The notes beneath the pieces are model-generated. The model had not been told where the DNA came from. It saw only the letters and a list, made by a program, of their open reading frames with translations, and did not search any database. Shown here piece after piece: positions 1-10,347 of a DNA stretch of 64,000 nucleotides; position 1 is the first letter of the stretch, and every line of letters starts with the position of its first letter. Origin of the DNA: Arsenophonus sp046530765 (GTDB lineage Bacteria; Pseudomonadota; Gammaproteobacteria; Enterobacterales; Enterobacteriaceae); contig JBHEQS010000001.1 of NCBI GenBank assembly GCA_046530765.1, forward strand, positions 248,001 to 312,000. Direction: 5' to 3'. A program made the translations under genes and the position numbers.

Positions 1-2
1 AC

Positions 3-611
3 TTTCATGTTTATATAAAGCCACCTAGATTAATTGATTACGAAGCTATTAAAATTCATGGAATTAGTAATGAATTTTTACAAGATAAGCCGACTTTTTC
101 CGAAATAGTTGATGAGTTTTTAGATTTTATTCGCGGATCTGAGCTAATCATTCACAATGCTCCTTTTGATGTTGGATTTATGGAATATGAATTTTTCAAT
201 CTAAATAGAAATATTCCACCAATTGCAAGCTTTTGTCGAATCATTGATAGCTTGGTATTGGCAAGAAAACTGTTTCCTGGAAAACGGAACAATCTTGATG
301 TTTTGTGTGATCGTTATCATATTGATAACTCCAAGAGAACATTACATGGAGCGTTGCTTGATGCTGAGATATTAGCTGAAGTTTATATGGCTATGACTGG
401 AGGTCAAACTTCATTAGCTTTTTCAGTTAATTTAGAATCTACTAGTGAGGATTACATATGTGATATCAAGAAAACAAAGAGATTGCCAATTGAATTAAAT
501 GTTATTTATGCTAATCAGAAAGAAATTTTTGATCATGAAGAAGTCCTAGATTTAATTGAAAAGAAAAGTAGAAAGATTTCTCTTTGGAGATCAAATGATA
601 ACAAAAAATAA
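3..611 (+). CDS. dnaQ: DNA polymerase III epsilon subunit (proofreading exonuclease), 5' end outside window
   Basis: This is the 3'-5' proofreading exonuclease of the replicative polymerase, which binds the alpha subunit (DnaE). The reading frame is open from base 3, so the gene continues left of the window; the ATG at 180 is internal. The visible 202 residues match E. coli DnaQ from about residue 48, reading FHVYIKP near the edge. Of the DEDDh catalytic set, the second-motif Asp is seen in IIHNAPFDVGFM and the His and Asp of the last motif in LHGALLDAEIL. The first-motif Asp and Glu lie outside. The C-terminal alpha-binding tail is present and ends in KISLWRSN, close to the E. coli end. The gene looks intact, which is odd because the dnaE gene that should encode its partner is a wreck at 43.7-47.2 kb. 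The family call is certain. Confidence 0.96.
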   Translation, partial: FHVYIKPPRLIDYEAIKIHGISNEFLQDKPTFSEIVDEFLDFIRGSELIIHNAPFDVGFMEYEFFNLNRNIPPIASFCRIIDSLVLARKLFPGKRNNLDVLCDRYHIDNSKRTLHGALLDAEILAEVYMAMTGGQTSLAFSVNLESTSEDYICDIKKTKRLPIELNVIYANQKEIFDHEEVLDLIEKKSRKISLWRSNDNKK

Positions 612-667
612 TCAAGTTAAAAATTGAGTATTGATATTACTAATATTATAACTTGATTATATTGTAA

Positions 668-745
668 TTAAGAAGTTTTGTTAGTTATATCATGCAATGC
701 AGTGTGCTAATTCAGCAAGCAAGTTCGATTTTTTATATATTCTAA
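668..745 (+). pseudogene. possible decayed tRNA-Asp gene
   Basis: In E. coli dnaQ is followed directly by a tRNA-Asp gene (aspV). About 60 bases after dnaQ there is a stretch with D-arm-like AGTTTTGTTAGTTA, a central TGCAATGCAGTGTGC and a T-loop-like GTTCGATT, spaced about as in tRNA-Asp. The acceptor and T stems no longer pair. Position and spacing are the main support. The rest of 612-1053 shows nothing else apart from the tktA ribosome binding site (GGAG about 8 bases before its ATG). Confidence 0.3.
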
Positions 746-1053
746 TAAAATAAAACTATAAAAAAGTCAGAATTAAAGATTTCTATTTTTTAAAATTATA
801 ATTTTTAGTAAAATAAAATTTAATTTCATAACTTTTTTAATTAAAATTATATTAATATTTTAATTTTCAATGTTACACAAACTGTATTATTATTTATTTT
901 CATTAAGTAGTTTTATTTTACTTACTATTAAGTAATTTTTTATCTTTAATTATTTGAGATAGATGTTAGAGTAAATTCTGATTATTAAGATGACAAACTA
1001 ATATTAAAAAAAATAAGTATAAAATTTCCTATTTATTTTATATGGAGTAAATA

Positions 1054-3048
1054 ATGACCGATCATAAAATTCTTTCTAATGCTATTCGTTTTCTTAGTAT
1101 GGATGCGGTACAGAAAGCAAAGTCAGGACATCCAGGTGCACCAATGGGAATGGCCGATGTTGCTGAAGTGCTTTGGCGTAACTTCATTGATCATAACCCA
1201 GCAAATCCTAACTGGATAGATCGTGATCGTTTTGTATTATCTAATGGTCATGCCTCTATGTTGCTTTATAGTTTGCTACATCTTAGCGGTTACGATTTGT
1301 CGATCGAAGAATTGAAAAATTTTCGTCAACTTCACTCTAAAACACCTGGACATCCTGAATATAGTTATACACCAGGTGTTGAAACAACAACTGGTCCATT
1401 AGGGCAAGGAATAGCGAATGCAGTAGGGTTTGCCATTGCCGAGAAGACGTTAGCTGCACAATTTAATCGCAATAACCATATTATCATAAATCATTATACT
1501 TATGTTTTTGTAGGTGACGGTTGTTTGATGGAGGGCATTTCACATGAAGTTTGTTCACTAGCTGGTACATTAAAATTAGGCAAGCTAATTGCATTCTATG
1601 ATGATAATGGAATTTCAATAGATGGTGATGTTAAAGGTTGGTTTACAGATAATACTTCTCAGCGCTTTTCCTCTTATAACTGGCATGTTATTGATAACAT
1701 AAATGGTCACGATCACGAACAAATAAAATCAGCAATAAACCATGCTCACAATGTTACTGATAAACCATCTTTATTAATTTGTAAAACAATAATAGGTTAT
1801 GGCTCGCTACATAAGTCAGGATCAAAAGAATCTCATGGTTCACCATTAGGTGAAGATGAGATTAAAAAAATTAGAACTTCACTAAATTGGACATATCTAC
1901 CATTTGAAATACCAACAAATATTTATAAATCATGGAATGCTTGTGAAATTGGTCAGAAAAAAGAAACTGCTTGGCAAAAAAGATTTGCTAATTATAAACA
2001 GAAATTCCCTCAACTTGCCGATGAGTTTATACGTAGAATTAAAGGTGAATTGCCTAGCAACTGGAAAGCTATTACTACCGCTTTAGTTTCTAAATTACAA
2101 CAAAATCCAGCTAATATTTCTAGTCGCGAAGCTTCGTTAAATACATTAGAGGTTTTTGGTAAAATATTACCTGAACTTTTAGGGGGTTCTGCTGATTTAT
2201 CACAAAGCAATTTAACTATGTGGTCTAATTCTCGATCAATCAATAAAATTCTAGATGGCAATTATATTCACTACGGCGTGCGTGAATTTGGTATGTCAGC
2301 AATTATGAATGGCATCGCATTACATGGTGGCTTTATACCATATGGGGCAACTTTTTTAATATTTGTTGAATATGCACGTAACGCAGTGCGTATGGCTGCG
2401 TTAATGAAAATTCGTAGTATTTTTATCTATACTCATGATTCTATCGGATTAGGTGAGGATGGTCCAACACATCAACCTGTTGAACAATTATCAAGTTTAC
2501 GAATGACTCCAAATGTTAGTACTTGGCGCCCTTGTGATCAAGTTGAATCAACTATTGCTTGGAAGTATGCAATTGAATACAAAGATGGACCAAGCGCGTT
2601 GGTTTTTTCACGGCAAAATCTTAATCAGCAGTCACGTGATGATAAACAGTTAGACAACATTATTAAGGGAGCTTATGTCCTAAGAGATAGTAAAGAGATG
2701 CCAGAGCTGATTTTAATTGCAACAGGCTCTGAAGTTGAATTAGCAGTTAAGGCTTATGAAAAATTGACATCTGAAGGATATAAAATACGTGTTGTTTCTA
2801 TGCCATCAACTGATACTTTTGATAAGCAGAATGATTCTTATCGAGAATCTATATTGCCATCTTCAGTTACTAAGCGGCTTGCTGTTGAAGCTGGTATATG
2901 CGATTTTTGGTACAAATATATTGGTACGACAGGGAAAGTTATTGGAATGAATACTTTTGGTAAATCAGCAACATCAGAAGTTTTATTTAAAGAATTTGGT
3001 TTTAGTGTGGAAAATGTTATTGCAAAAGCTAAATCTTTATTGCAGTAA
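1054..3048 (+). CDS. tktA: transketolase
   Basis: This cytosolic thiamine-diphosphate enzyme of the non-oxidative pentose phosphate pathway transfers two-carbon ketol units between sugar phosphates. At 664 residues it is one longer than E. coli TktA and aligns throughout. Visible motifs include the N-terminal AKSGHPGAPMGMA, the thiamine-diphosphate motif beginning GDGCLMEGISHE and ending in YDDNG, and the pyrimidine-domain Glu within GVREFGMSAI. HDSIGLGEDGPTHQP and the C-terminal domain ending VIAKAKSLLQ follow. The start is an ATG with GGAG about 8 bases upstream. Next downstream are an epd-sized fossil, then pgk and fbaA, the tkt-epd-pgk-fbaA order found in several enterobacteria. There is no sign of damage. 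Confidence 0.98.
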   Translation: MTDHKILSNAIRFLSMDAVQKAKSGHPGAPMGMADVAEVLWRNFIDHNPANPNWIDRDRFVLSNGHASMLLYSLLHLSGYDLSIEELKNFRQLHSKTPGHPEYSYTPGVETTTGPLGQGIANAVGFAIAEKTLAAQFNRNNHIIINHYTYVFVGDGCLMEGISHEVCSLAGTLKLGKLIAFYDDNGISIDGDVKGWFTDNTSQRFSSYNWHVIDNINGHDHEQIKSAINHAHNVTDKPSLLICKTIIGYGSLHKSGSKESHGSPLGEDEIKKIRTSLNWTYLPFEIPTNIYKSWNACEIGQKKETAWQKRFANYKQKFPQLADEFIRRIKGELPSNWKAITTALVSKLQQNPANISSREASLNTLEVFGKILPELLGGSADLSQSNLTMWSNSRSINKILDGNYIHYGVREFGMSAIMNGIALHGGFIPYGATFLIFVEYARNAVRMAALMKIRSIFIYTHDSIGLGEDGPTHQPVEQLSSLRMTPNVSTWRPCDQVESTIAWKYAIEYKDGPSALVFSRQNLNQQSRDDKQLDNIIKGAYVLRDSKEMPELILIATGSEVELAVKAYEKLTSEGYKIRVVSMPSTDTFDKQNDSYRESILPSSVTKRLAVEAGICDFWYKYIGTTGKVIGMNTFGKSATSEVLFKEFGFSVENVIAKAKSLLQ

Positions 3049-3525
3049 TTGCCAAAAATTATTCAATACTCTTGAATAACTTTACATAATTATATAAGTT
3101 ATTTACTTATATCAAATAATTTTGATCTATTGAAATTAATTTAATTAAGAAACTTATTAAATGAAATTTAAACTATTTTTTTTTAAAATTGAAATATTTT
3201 TATATTAAAAATATGCCTTTATTTTAAGAAGAAAAATTATAGTATAAAATATCCTTAATATTCTTAGTCATTAATGAATTACTTATTAAATTGAATCAAT
3301 AATATTATAACTGAAGTGATAGTTTATTGTTTTTAATTTAAAAATAATAAACATGTATAGAAATAGTTTTATGAAAAATAAAATAAATTTCAAGTTTATA
3401 TTGTTATAATTAATAAAATTATAATTAGTAAAGTATGTATGCATTTGTTTGATCATTATTCAAATTAATGATATTAAATAGAATAACTATTTATTATAAA
3501 TATCAAATGATAGTATTTATTTTTT

Positions 3526-3557
3526 ATTAACATTAAATTTTAAAATTTAATGTTAAT
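3526..3557. repeat. perfect 32-bp palindrome
   Basis: Two 16-base arms, beginning ATTAACATTAAATTTT, meet with no spacer. The palindrome lies inside the epd fossil. Confidence 0.9.
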
Positions 3558-3595
3558 GCAATTAGATGTTAATCTAATATTTAATCATTAGTTAT

Positions 3596-3621
3596 GATTT
3601 ACTGCTAAACAGCAGTAAATC
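3596..3621. repeat. perfect hairpin, 11-bp stem
   Basis: GATTTACTGCT and its exact complement flank an AAAC loop, followed by TTT. It could act as a weak terminator 550 bases after tktA, but it sits inside the epd fossil and resembles the many other palindromes in this DNA. Confidence 0.8.
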
Positions 3622-4209
3622 TTTATTGAATATCAAAATATTATATTTTATTAATGTATTACTTTCTTGTATCTAAATTACATTTAGTGCCATTAATTAA
3701 ACTATTTTTTTAAAATTATTAATTAGTTGTAATAAAATTACGTATCACTAATTTTATCATGTTCATTAATACTAAATTAATTTTTCAGATTACAGGAATA
3801 TTCTATAAATTTAAAATAATTTTTAAGGATATATTTATTTGCAAATCTAACTATAAGCATTATTGTTTATTCAATATGATAAAAGATATAGAGTTACTAT
3901 GACTAAATTAATCAGTTATTGAATATGTAGAAAAGATTTTATTTCGTGATATAGTTGATTCTAAAGAATATAATAAAGTTATATTATGAATGATATTTAA
4001 AGACGATATATTCAGAAATACATAATGAATATTTCAGTTTTTTATAATTGTAAATAATTTTATTGTATTAACTATATCATTAATATAATAGCAGAATACA
4101 AACTTATAGCTTTATAAAATCTATATTTTGACATGAATAGGCATAGAATTATTTTTATACTGCATATGCGTAAGAATAATAACTTAGGAAATAAACGAGA
4201 GGATTTGGT

Positions 4210-5394
4210 ATGTCTATAATTAAAATTACTGATTTAAATCTATATGGTAAAAAAATATTAATCCGTTCTGATCTTAACGTTCCTATGAAAGATGGTAAAA
4301 TTACATCTGATATACGTATTTGCGCTTCTTTACCTACAATTAAAACAGCTTTAAAACAAGGCGCAAATGTAATGTTAACATCTCATTTTGGTCGACCTAT
4401 TGAAGGAGAGTATAACGAACAATTTTCTCTAAAGCCAATTGCAAACTATTTAGCTAATAAACTTGACTATCCTGTTCGCTTTGTTAGTGATTATTTAAAT
4501 GGGGTTGAAGTTGTTAAAGGAGAGCTTGTAGTTCTTGAGAACGCACGATTCAATAAAGGTGAAAAAAATAATGATGAAATATTATCTAAGAAATATGCTG
4601 CACTTTGTGACATCTATGTAATGGATGCATTTGGTTCCGCTCACCGGATTCAAGCAACAACTTATGGCGTGGCAAAATTTGCACCTATATCATGTGCTGG
4701 TATGCTATTATCTGCTGAGTTGAATGCATTAAGTAAAGCATTAAAAAATCCAGCTCGTCCAATGGTTGCTATTGTTGGAGGTTCAAAAATTTCTACTAAA
4801 TTAACCATCTTAGATTCTTTATCTAAAATAGCTGATCATATTATTGTAGGTGGTGGTATTAGCAATACTTTTATTGCAGCCAAAGGTCATAAAGTTGGAT
4901 GTTCTTTGTATGAAAAAAAATTAATCCCTGAAGCAAAAAAATTATTATTAACTTGCGATATTCCTATTCCAACTGATGTTCGTGTGGCTACAGAATTTTC
5001 TGAAACTGCAATAGCTATGATGAAATCTGTCAATGATATTCAAAATAATGAACAGATTTTAGATTTAGGTGATAAAACTACAAAACGTTTTGCCAATATA
5101 CTTAAAGAAGCAAAAACAATTTTATGGAATGGCCCAGTTGGAGTTTTTGAATTTCCTAATTTTCGACACGGCACTGCAATGATTGGTCAAGCTGTTGCAA
5201 ATAGTAAAGCTTTTTCTATTGCAGGCGGTGGTGATACAATAGCTGCTATTAATCTATTTGGTTTTATTGATAAAATTTCTTATATTTCTACTGGCGGTGG
5301 TGCTTTTCTTAAATTTGTACAAGGTAAAAAATTACCTGCTGTTATGGTTCTAGAAGAACGAGCAAAACAAGTAATTGCATCTAAAGAAAAATAA
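4210..5394 (+). CDS. pgk: phosphoglycerate kinase
   Basis: This cytosolic glycolytic enzyme exchanges phosphate between 1,3-bisphosphoglycerate and ADP. At 394 residues it is slightly longer than E. coli Pgk (387). Recognisable blocks are IRSDLNVPMKDGKI near residue 18, TSHFGRP, the Arg of VVLENARF, VMDAFGSAHR, the hinge and nucleotide region MVAIVGGSKISTKL, ILWNGPVGVFEF, and the C-terminal glycine-rich SIAGGGDTIAA and STGGGAFL. A strong ribosome binding site (GAGAGGA) lies about 8 bases before the ATG. fbaA follows after 42 bases, so the two are probably one transcript, as in E. coli. Confidence 0.98.
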   Translation: MSIIKITDLNLYGKKILIRSDLNVPMKDGKITSDIRICASLPTIKTALKQGANVMLTSHFGRPIEGEYNEQFSLKPIANYLANKLDYPVRFVSDYLNGVEVVKGELVVLENARFNKGEKNNDEILSKKYAALCDIYVMDAFGSAHRIQATTYGVAKFAPISCAGMLLSAELNALSKALKNPARPMVAIVGGSKISTKLTILDSLSKIADHIIVGGGISNTFIAAKGHKVGCSLYEKKLIPEAKKLLLTCDIPIPTDVRVATEFSETAIAMMKSVNDIQNNEQILDLGDKTTKRFANILKEAKTILWNGPVGVFEFPNFRHGTAMIGQAVANSKAFSIAGGGDTIAAINLFGFIDKISYISTGGGAFLKFVQGKKLPAVMVLEERAKQVIASKEK

Positions 5395-5436
5395 CAGATA
5401 TTATTAATAATCTATCTAATAATAGAGCTTTATCTC

Positions 5437-6516
5437 ATGTCTAAGATTTTTGATTTCATAGAACCAGGTGTTCTTACCGGCGATGATGTTCAAAAAGTTT
5501 TTGCTATTGCTAAATATAATAAATTAGCTTTTCCAGCAGTTAATTGTCTAGGTACAGACTCTATTAATGCTGTTTTAGAAACTGCTTCTAAAGTTCGTTT
5601 CCCTGTTATTATTCAATTTTCTAACGGTGGAGCTTCATTTATTAGTGGAAAAGGATTAAAAGTAGAAGGGCAACAGGCCGCAATTCTCGGAGCAGTTGCT
5701 GGTGCTCATTATGTACACCAAATGGCAAAACATTATGGTGCTATAGCAATACTTCACACAGATCATTGTGTGCGAAATCTCCTTCCTTGGATTGATGGTT
5801 TATTAATTGCCGGTGAAAAGTATTATAATACAACCGGAAATTCATTATTTTCATCACATATGATCGATCTGTCTAAAGAATCATTGCCAGATAATATTGA
5901 AATGTGTTCTCAGTATTTGCAGCGGATGAGTAAGATAAACATGACATTAGAGATTGAGTTGGGCTGTACTGGTGGTGAAGAAGACGGTATTGATAATACT
6001 TGTTTAGATAATTCTTTTCTTTACACACAACCAGAGGATGTAGCTTATGCTTATGAGAAATTAAGTAAAATTAGCAATCGATTTACTATTGCAGCATCTT
6101 TTGGAAATGTACATGGTGTTTATAAGTTAGGTAACGTTCAATTAACACCAAAGATACTTAAAAATTCACAAGAGTATGTTTCTAAGAAATTTAATTTACC
6201 GGCTGGTAATAATTTGAATTTTGTTTTTCATGGAGGCTCTGGCTCTACTGCTGAAGAAATTAAAGAAGCAATAAGCTATGGTGTTGTAAAAATGAATATT
6301 GATACGGATACGCAGTGGGCAACTTGGAAAGGAATTTTAAATTATTATAAAAAAAATAAAGATTATTTACAAAGTCAACTTGGCAATCCAGAAGGAAAAT
6401 ATAAGCCTAATAAAAAATATTATGATCCTCGTGTTTGGATACGCGTAGGTCAGACTGCAATGATTAAGCGATTGGAGCTTGCATATAAAGAATTAAATTG
6501 TATTAATTTGATATAA
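5437..6516 (+). CDS. fbaA: class II fructose-bisphosphate aldolase
   Basis: This zinc-dependent enzyme cleaves fructose 1,6-bisphosphate in glycolysis. It is 359 residues, the same length as E. coli FbaA. Metal and active-site segments are visible: LHTDHC (zinc His and catalytic Asp region), LEIELGCTGGEEDG, ASFGNVHGVYK, FVFHGGSGS, and NIDTDTQWATWKG. The ATG at 5437 gives the standard N-terminus MSKIFDFI. Its ribosome binding site is weak (AGAG), fitting translation within the pgk transcript. The frame is clean. Confidence 0.98.
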   Translation: MSKIFDFIEPGVLTGDDVQKVFAIAKYNKLAFPAVNCLGTDSINAVLETASKVRFPVIIQFSNGGASFISGKGLKVEGQQAAILGAVAGAHYVHQMAKHYGAIAILHTDHCVRNLLPWIDGLLIAGEKYYNTTGNSLFSSHMIDLSKESLPDNIEMCSQYLQRMSKINMTLEIELGCTGGEEDGIDNTCLDNSFLYTQPEDVAYAYEKLSKISNRFTIAASFGNVHGVYKLGNVQLTPKILKNSQEYVSKKFNLPAGNNLNFVFHGGSGSTAEEIKEAISYGVVKMNIDTDTQWATWKGILNYYKKNKDYLQSQLGNPEGKYKPNKKYYDPRVWIRVGQTAMIKRLELAYKELNCINLI

Positions 6517-8587
6517 TTATTATTTTATTTTTTTAATTTTTAATAATATAGTTTTCAATATAATTTTATTATTTTGAATAATAATTAATTTATTATTTCA
6601 TCTAGAAATTAGCCAGTAATATAATAATAAATTAGTCAATAAATATAATTGAATAATTTATTTAATTTCGTAAGATACAGAAAAACAAGTAATCAATATT
6701 ATAACTATTTTTTATTTTATATATTTACTTATATAATGTAACATTAAAATAGGTGAATTAAATGCTATTTTATTTGATATATTTGATTAAATAGTGATTG
6801 ACTATCTTAGTATTTGTAAAAACTCACTTTATCAAAAATGATTGATATTCAATTTTATTACTATTGTAAATCTTATTTTTATTATTCTTTATTGCTTTTT
6901 ATTTTTTAATAAAATATTTTGTAATTTTTTATATATTGTAGATTTAACGTTTTTATAAAAAATATAATTTTAAATGTTTTAGAAATATCTTTTTAATAAA
7001 AATAATATCATTAGGTTTCTTAATTTAATAATTAATCTTTGTATTTTTAATATTTTTAAAATTGATTTATTAATCATTATTTACAATAAGATACTGGTTT
7101 AAATTTAAATTTATATAATATTGTAATATAGATATCTAAAACCAATATTAATGTTCTGAACAATTTCTATAATACTTAATATTTTTTTAAATTTATTACT
7201 TTTACTAATAAAATTAGTATTTTAAATTTATTGAAAATCAAAATTATTTTTTTCTACAAAAAAATAAAAATATCTTTAGTAATTTTATAATTATTTGATA
7301 ACATTGTTTTATTTCTTTTTATTAAATAAAAAAGATGTTTATCTAATAAAATATTTATAAGATTTTTATCTTAAAATTAATAAAATAAATTTATAAATGT
7401 AGCTTAAAATTTGAAGCAATAAATCATTCTATTAATATAAATTATATTTTTGTCAAATAGAATTTTATCCTATATATTTTATCGTATTAATACATATGTG
7501 TAGTAATAAATATTATTAAGTCAAGAATTATTATTAATAATATTAAAATAATTAATTTGGATTTTATTTTTTGTAGATGAATAATATAAACAAGCATCTT
7601 TTCATAAAAAAAATTGTTATAATTAGAAATATTAATTTATTAAATAGTTTCTATTAAGATTAAAAATATTGCAAATATACTGCTATATGTAGCGATTCAC
7701 TATTTCTATAGTGTAGCTTTCTTCAAAGAAAGTATAAATATATTTTTAATATCTTATATTAATGTAACAAATTTAGAATTTATTACATTAATAATATTAC
7801 ACTATTAATTTTGAATTATTAAAAATTTTATTTATTATATAAAATTTTATTGGTTTCAAAAAAAATAAAATAGAAGTATTGATCTGATAAGATCAATACA
7901 AAATATAAAACAATATTAGTATTATTTTAATAAATTATAATATAATTATAATTTATTAGAAATTTAATTATTTTTTTATAAAATTACTAATCAAACTTTG
8001 TAATTTTTAAGATTAAGAATTTTATTCAATTTAAATTAATTTTTATTCAATTCTTTAGATTAATCTACTTTACTTATTATTATATACAATTATTATATCG
8101 TTATTTTAACATATATCATCTTTTATTTAGAAATAAATATTTCTTTAATTTAGATTATTTTTTGATTAATCTGAATCCTAGAATTTTTATATAAGTGTTT
8201 TACTATAGATTTAATAATTTTTATTTACTTATTTATTATTTGTTTATATATATTTTGTATTCTGTAAGTATTTTTAAATGCTTTATTTTTATATAGATCT
8301 TAATTTTGAAAAATTAACAATTTTAAATGTAAAAATTTAAAAAAAATATTAAAAATTAATTTATTTTTGAATATATTAATAACTCTAAATTATAAACTTC
8401 CATTTTTGGTATGTAATTAATTTTATAAAGAAATTATAATAATATCTTTGTTAGTAAAGCAAAAAAATATTGTTAATATATACATAATTTAGTGTACTTA
8501 AATTAAATATATATCTATTAAAATAAATATATATAAAACATTAGAATAGCCTTAAAACATGCTTAATCAATTGATATAACTCAATCC

Positions 8588-8623
8588 ATTAATGAATAAT
8601 AAATACATTTATTATTCATTAAT
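8588..8623. repeat. perfect hairpin, 17-bp stem, 2-base loop
   Basis: The arms ATTAATGAATAATAAAT and their exact complement are separated by AC. The hairpin lies in the desert between fbaA and hemB. Confidence 0.9.
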
Positions 8624-8729
8624 TGATATTATAATCAAGCTCATTAATATATAAAATTATTGTGTTGTAATAACTAGCATAAACAAAATCTTTCTTTTAA
8701 TTTCGATTATTTCACTGCTTTTATAAATT

Positions 8730-8761
8730 AATCATATTAATATTATAATATTAATATGATT
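8730..8761. repeat. perfect 32-bp palindrome
   Basis: Two 16-base arms, beginning AATCATATTAATATTA, meet without a spacer and are followed by TTT. No gene is adjacent. Confidence 0.9.
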
Positions 8762-9369
8762 TTAAAAACAATATATTAAGTTAAATTTGATTACATTATA
8801 ATACATTAGTTATTAATATAATGATACGAATAATGATTAAAATAAAAGTAAAATAAACATAAATTGCTTATGTTATTTATATTATTATACTGTGTAACTA
8901 AAGTTTAATTTTTAATATTTAATTTCTAAAAAAATATAGCTAATTTATTGATTCTTAATAAAGTTATATAATCTGCTAATTTCTTGATGTTTATCATAAC
9001 AGTTATATAATGTAAGCATGAAAGATAATAATTTTATCAAATGCATTAAAATTAATATAAAGTCTTACTTTTAATAAGTTTAATTGTTGCTATATTTATA
9101 AATAATTTTTTAGTTAAAAATGGATAATAATAAATAATTTATAATTTTTTAAAATAAGAATTTAGTAATTTTTATCTATATAAAATATAGATTTATGTAA
9201 ACGATTGAATTGTATTATTATTACGTTTTAATAAAAAAAGTTATTATATATTTTAGAGTTTTAGCTTATATGATTAATATCATAATTTTTTCTTACATTA
9301 GTATACTAAATTTTAATTATCAAACATATATAATATATAAAAATTTTAATTTATTAAAACACAAGTTAT

Positions 9370-10347
9370 TTAAAGATATTTTTTTTCTGCTAAGTCTAAC
9401 GAAAAATAGCTTAAAATTAAATTAGCACCGGCTCGTTTTATTGCTCCTAATGATTCAAATATGACATCAATTTCATTAATTGCTCCAGCTTTAGCAGCAA
9501 ATTTAATTTGCGCAAATTCACCGCTTACTTGATAAGCAGATACTGGTAACTCAGTTCGTTCTCTAATATCACGAATAATATCGAGATAAGCACCTGCTGG
9601 TTTTATCATTAAAATATCGGCACCCTCTTGCTCATCTATTAATGATTCTCTAATTGCTTCTTGTCTATTCATTGGATTAATTTGATAACTTTTACGATCA
9701 CCATTTAAATGCAATCCTGTAGCTTGACGAAAAGGAGCATAAAGACTTGATGCAAATTTTGTTGAGTATGATATAATACCTGTATTAGTAAAGCCAGATT
9801 TATCAAGAGCATATCGTATTGCCATAACTTGCCCATCCATAGATGACGAAGGCGCAATAAAATCAGCTCCACTATTTGCAGCAGCAACTGCTTGCCTACC
9901 AAGATTTAACAATGTTGCATCATTGTCCACTCCAATACTATTTAAAACACCACAATGTCCATGAGAAGTATACTCACAGAAACAAGTATCTGAAATTACA
10001 GTAATATCTGGTGCTGCATCTTTACAAGCTCTTGACATACGAGCAATTAAACCTTGCGTCTGCCAAGTATCACTACCTATTTCGTCAAGATGATGAGAAA
10101 TGCCAAATAACATTATTGATTTAATTCCGGATTTAGCAATTCTCTCAACTTCATAAGGTAGTTTTTGTTCTGGAATACGAAAAATCCCAGGCATGCTTAT
10201 AATAGGTTGATAATCTTTAATTTCTTCTTCAACAAAAATAGGTAATATAAGATCATTTAATGTTAAAGTTGTCTCTTTAAATAAAGCGCGAATTGTTTCT
10301 GTTTGACGTAATCGCCTTAAGCGACGAATAGTTTTTTGATTCTGCAC
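9370..10347 (-). CDS. hemB: delta-aminolevulinic acid dehydratase (porphobilinogen synthase)
   Basis: HemB condenses two 5-aminolevulinate molecules to porphobilinogen in haem synthesis. It is 325 residues against 324 in E. coli. The zinc-binding cysteines are kept in DTCFCEYTSHGHCGVL. The first active-site lysine region lies near IRYALDKSGF and the Schiff-base lysine in MIKPAGAYLDIIRDI. The start codon is GTG (10345-10347) with AAGGAG about 8 bases upstream; an overlapping ATG is out of frame. The gene stands alone between two deserts. The frame is clean and the call is certain. Confidence 0.98.
   Translation of the reverse strand: MQNQKTIRRLRRLRQTETIRALFKETTLTLNDLILPIFVEEEIKDYQPIISMPGIFRIPEQKLPYEVERIAKSGIKSIMLFGISHHLDEIGSDTWQTQGLIARMSRACKDAAPDITVISDTCFCEYTSHGHCGVLNSIGVDNDATLLNLGRQAVAAANSGADFIAPSSSMDGQVMAIRYALDKSGFTNTGIISYSTKFASSLYAPFRQATGLHLNGDRKSYQINPMNRQEAIRESLIDEQEGADILMIKPAGAYLDIIRDIRERTELPVSAYQVSGEFAQIKFAAKAGAINEIDVIFESLGAIKRAGANLILSYFSLDLAEKKYL

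Larger units (their letters stand above)
3161..4200 (+). pseudogene. epd: decayed erythrose-4-phosphate dehydrogenase gene
   Basis: The gap between tktA and pgk is about 1.16 kb, and epd (1,020 bp in E. coli, about 50 bp before pgk) belongs here. From an ATG at 3161 broken frames give weak resemblance to Epd. MKFKLF lies at the start. RRKIIV, a stop, then NILNIL stands against RRAEITVVAINEL. ELLIKLN stands against HLLKYD. Near 4100-4145 KLIAL, then FDMNR stands against HLIKTL and DNEWG. Many stops and frameshifts separate these pieces. Each match is short, but order and spacing agree with the family. The remaining sequence is AT-rich with palindromes at 3526 and 3596. Confidence 0.5.
6517..9369. 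other. 2.85-kb AT-rich desert after fbaA
   Basis: No convincing gene is seen on either strand. In E. coli mscS and argO follow fbaA, so their remains could be here, but I did not recognise them. The stretch contains two strong inverted repeats (8588 and 8730). A 71-codon frame at 9210-9425 (+) is low-complexity AT sequence overlapping the hemB 3' end, and I take it as chance. Confidence 0.7.

Noticed and set aside
9210..9425. 71-codon frame on the plus strand
   Set aside because: Low-complexity AT sequence, no ribosome binding site, and it overlaps the 3' end of hemB on the other strand.
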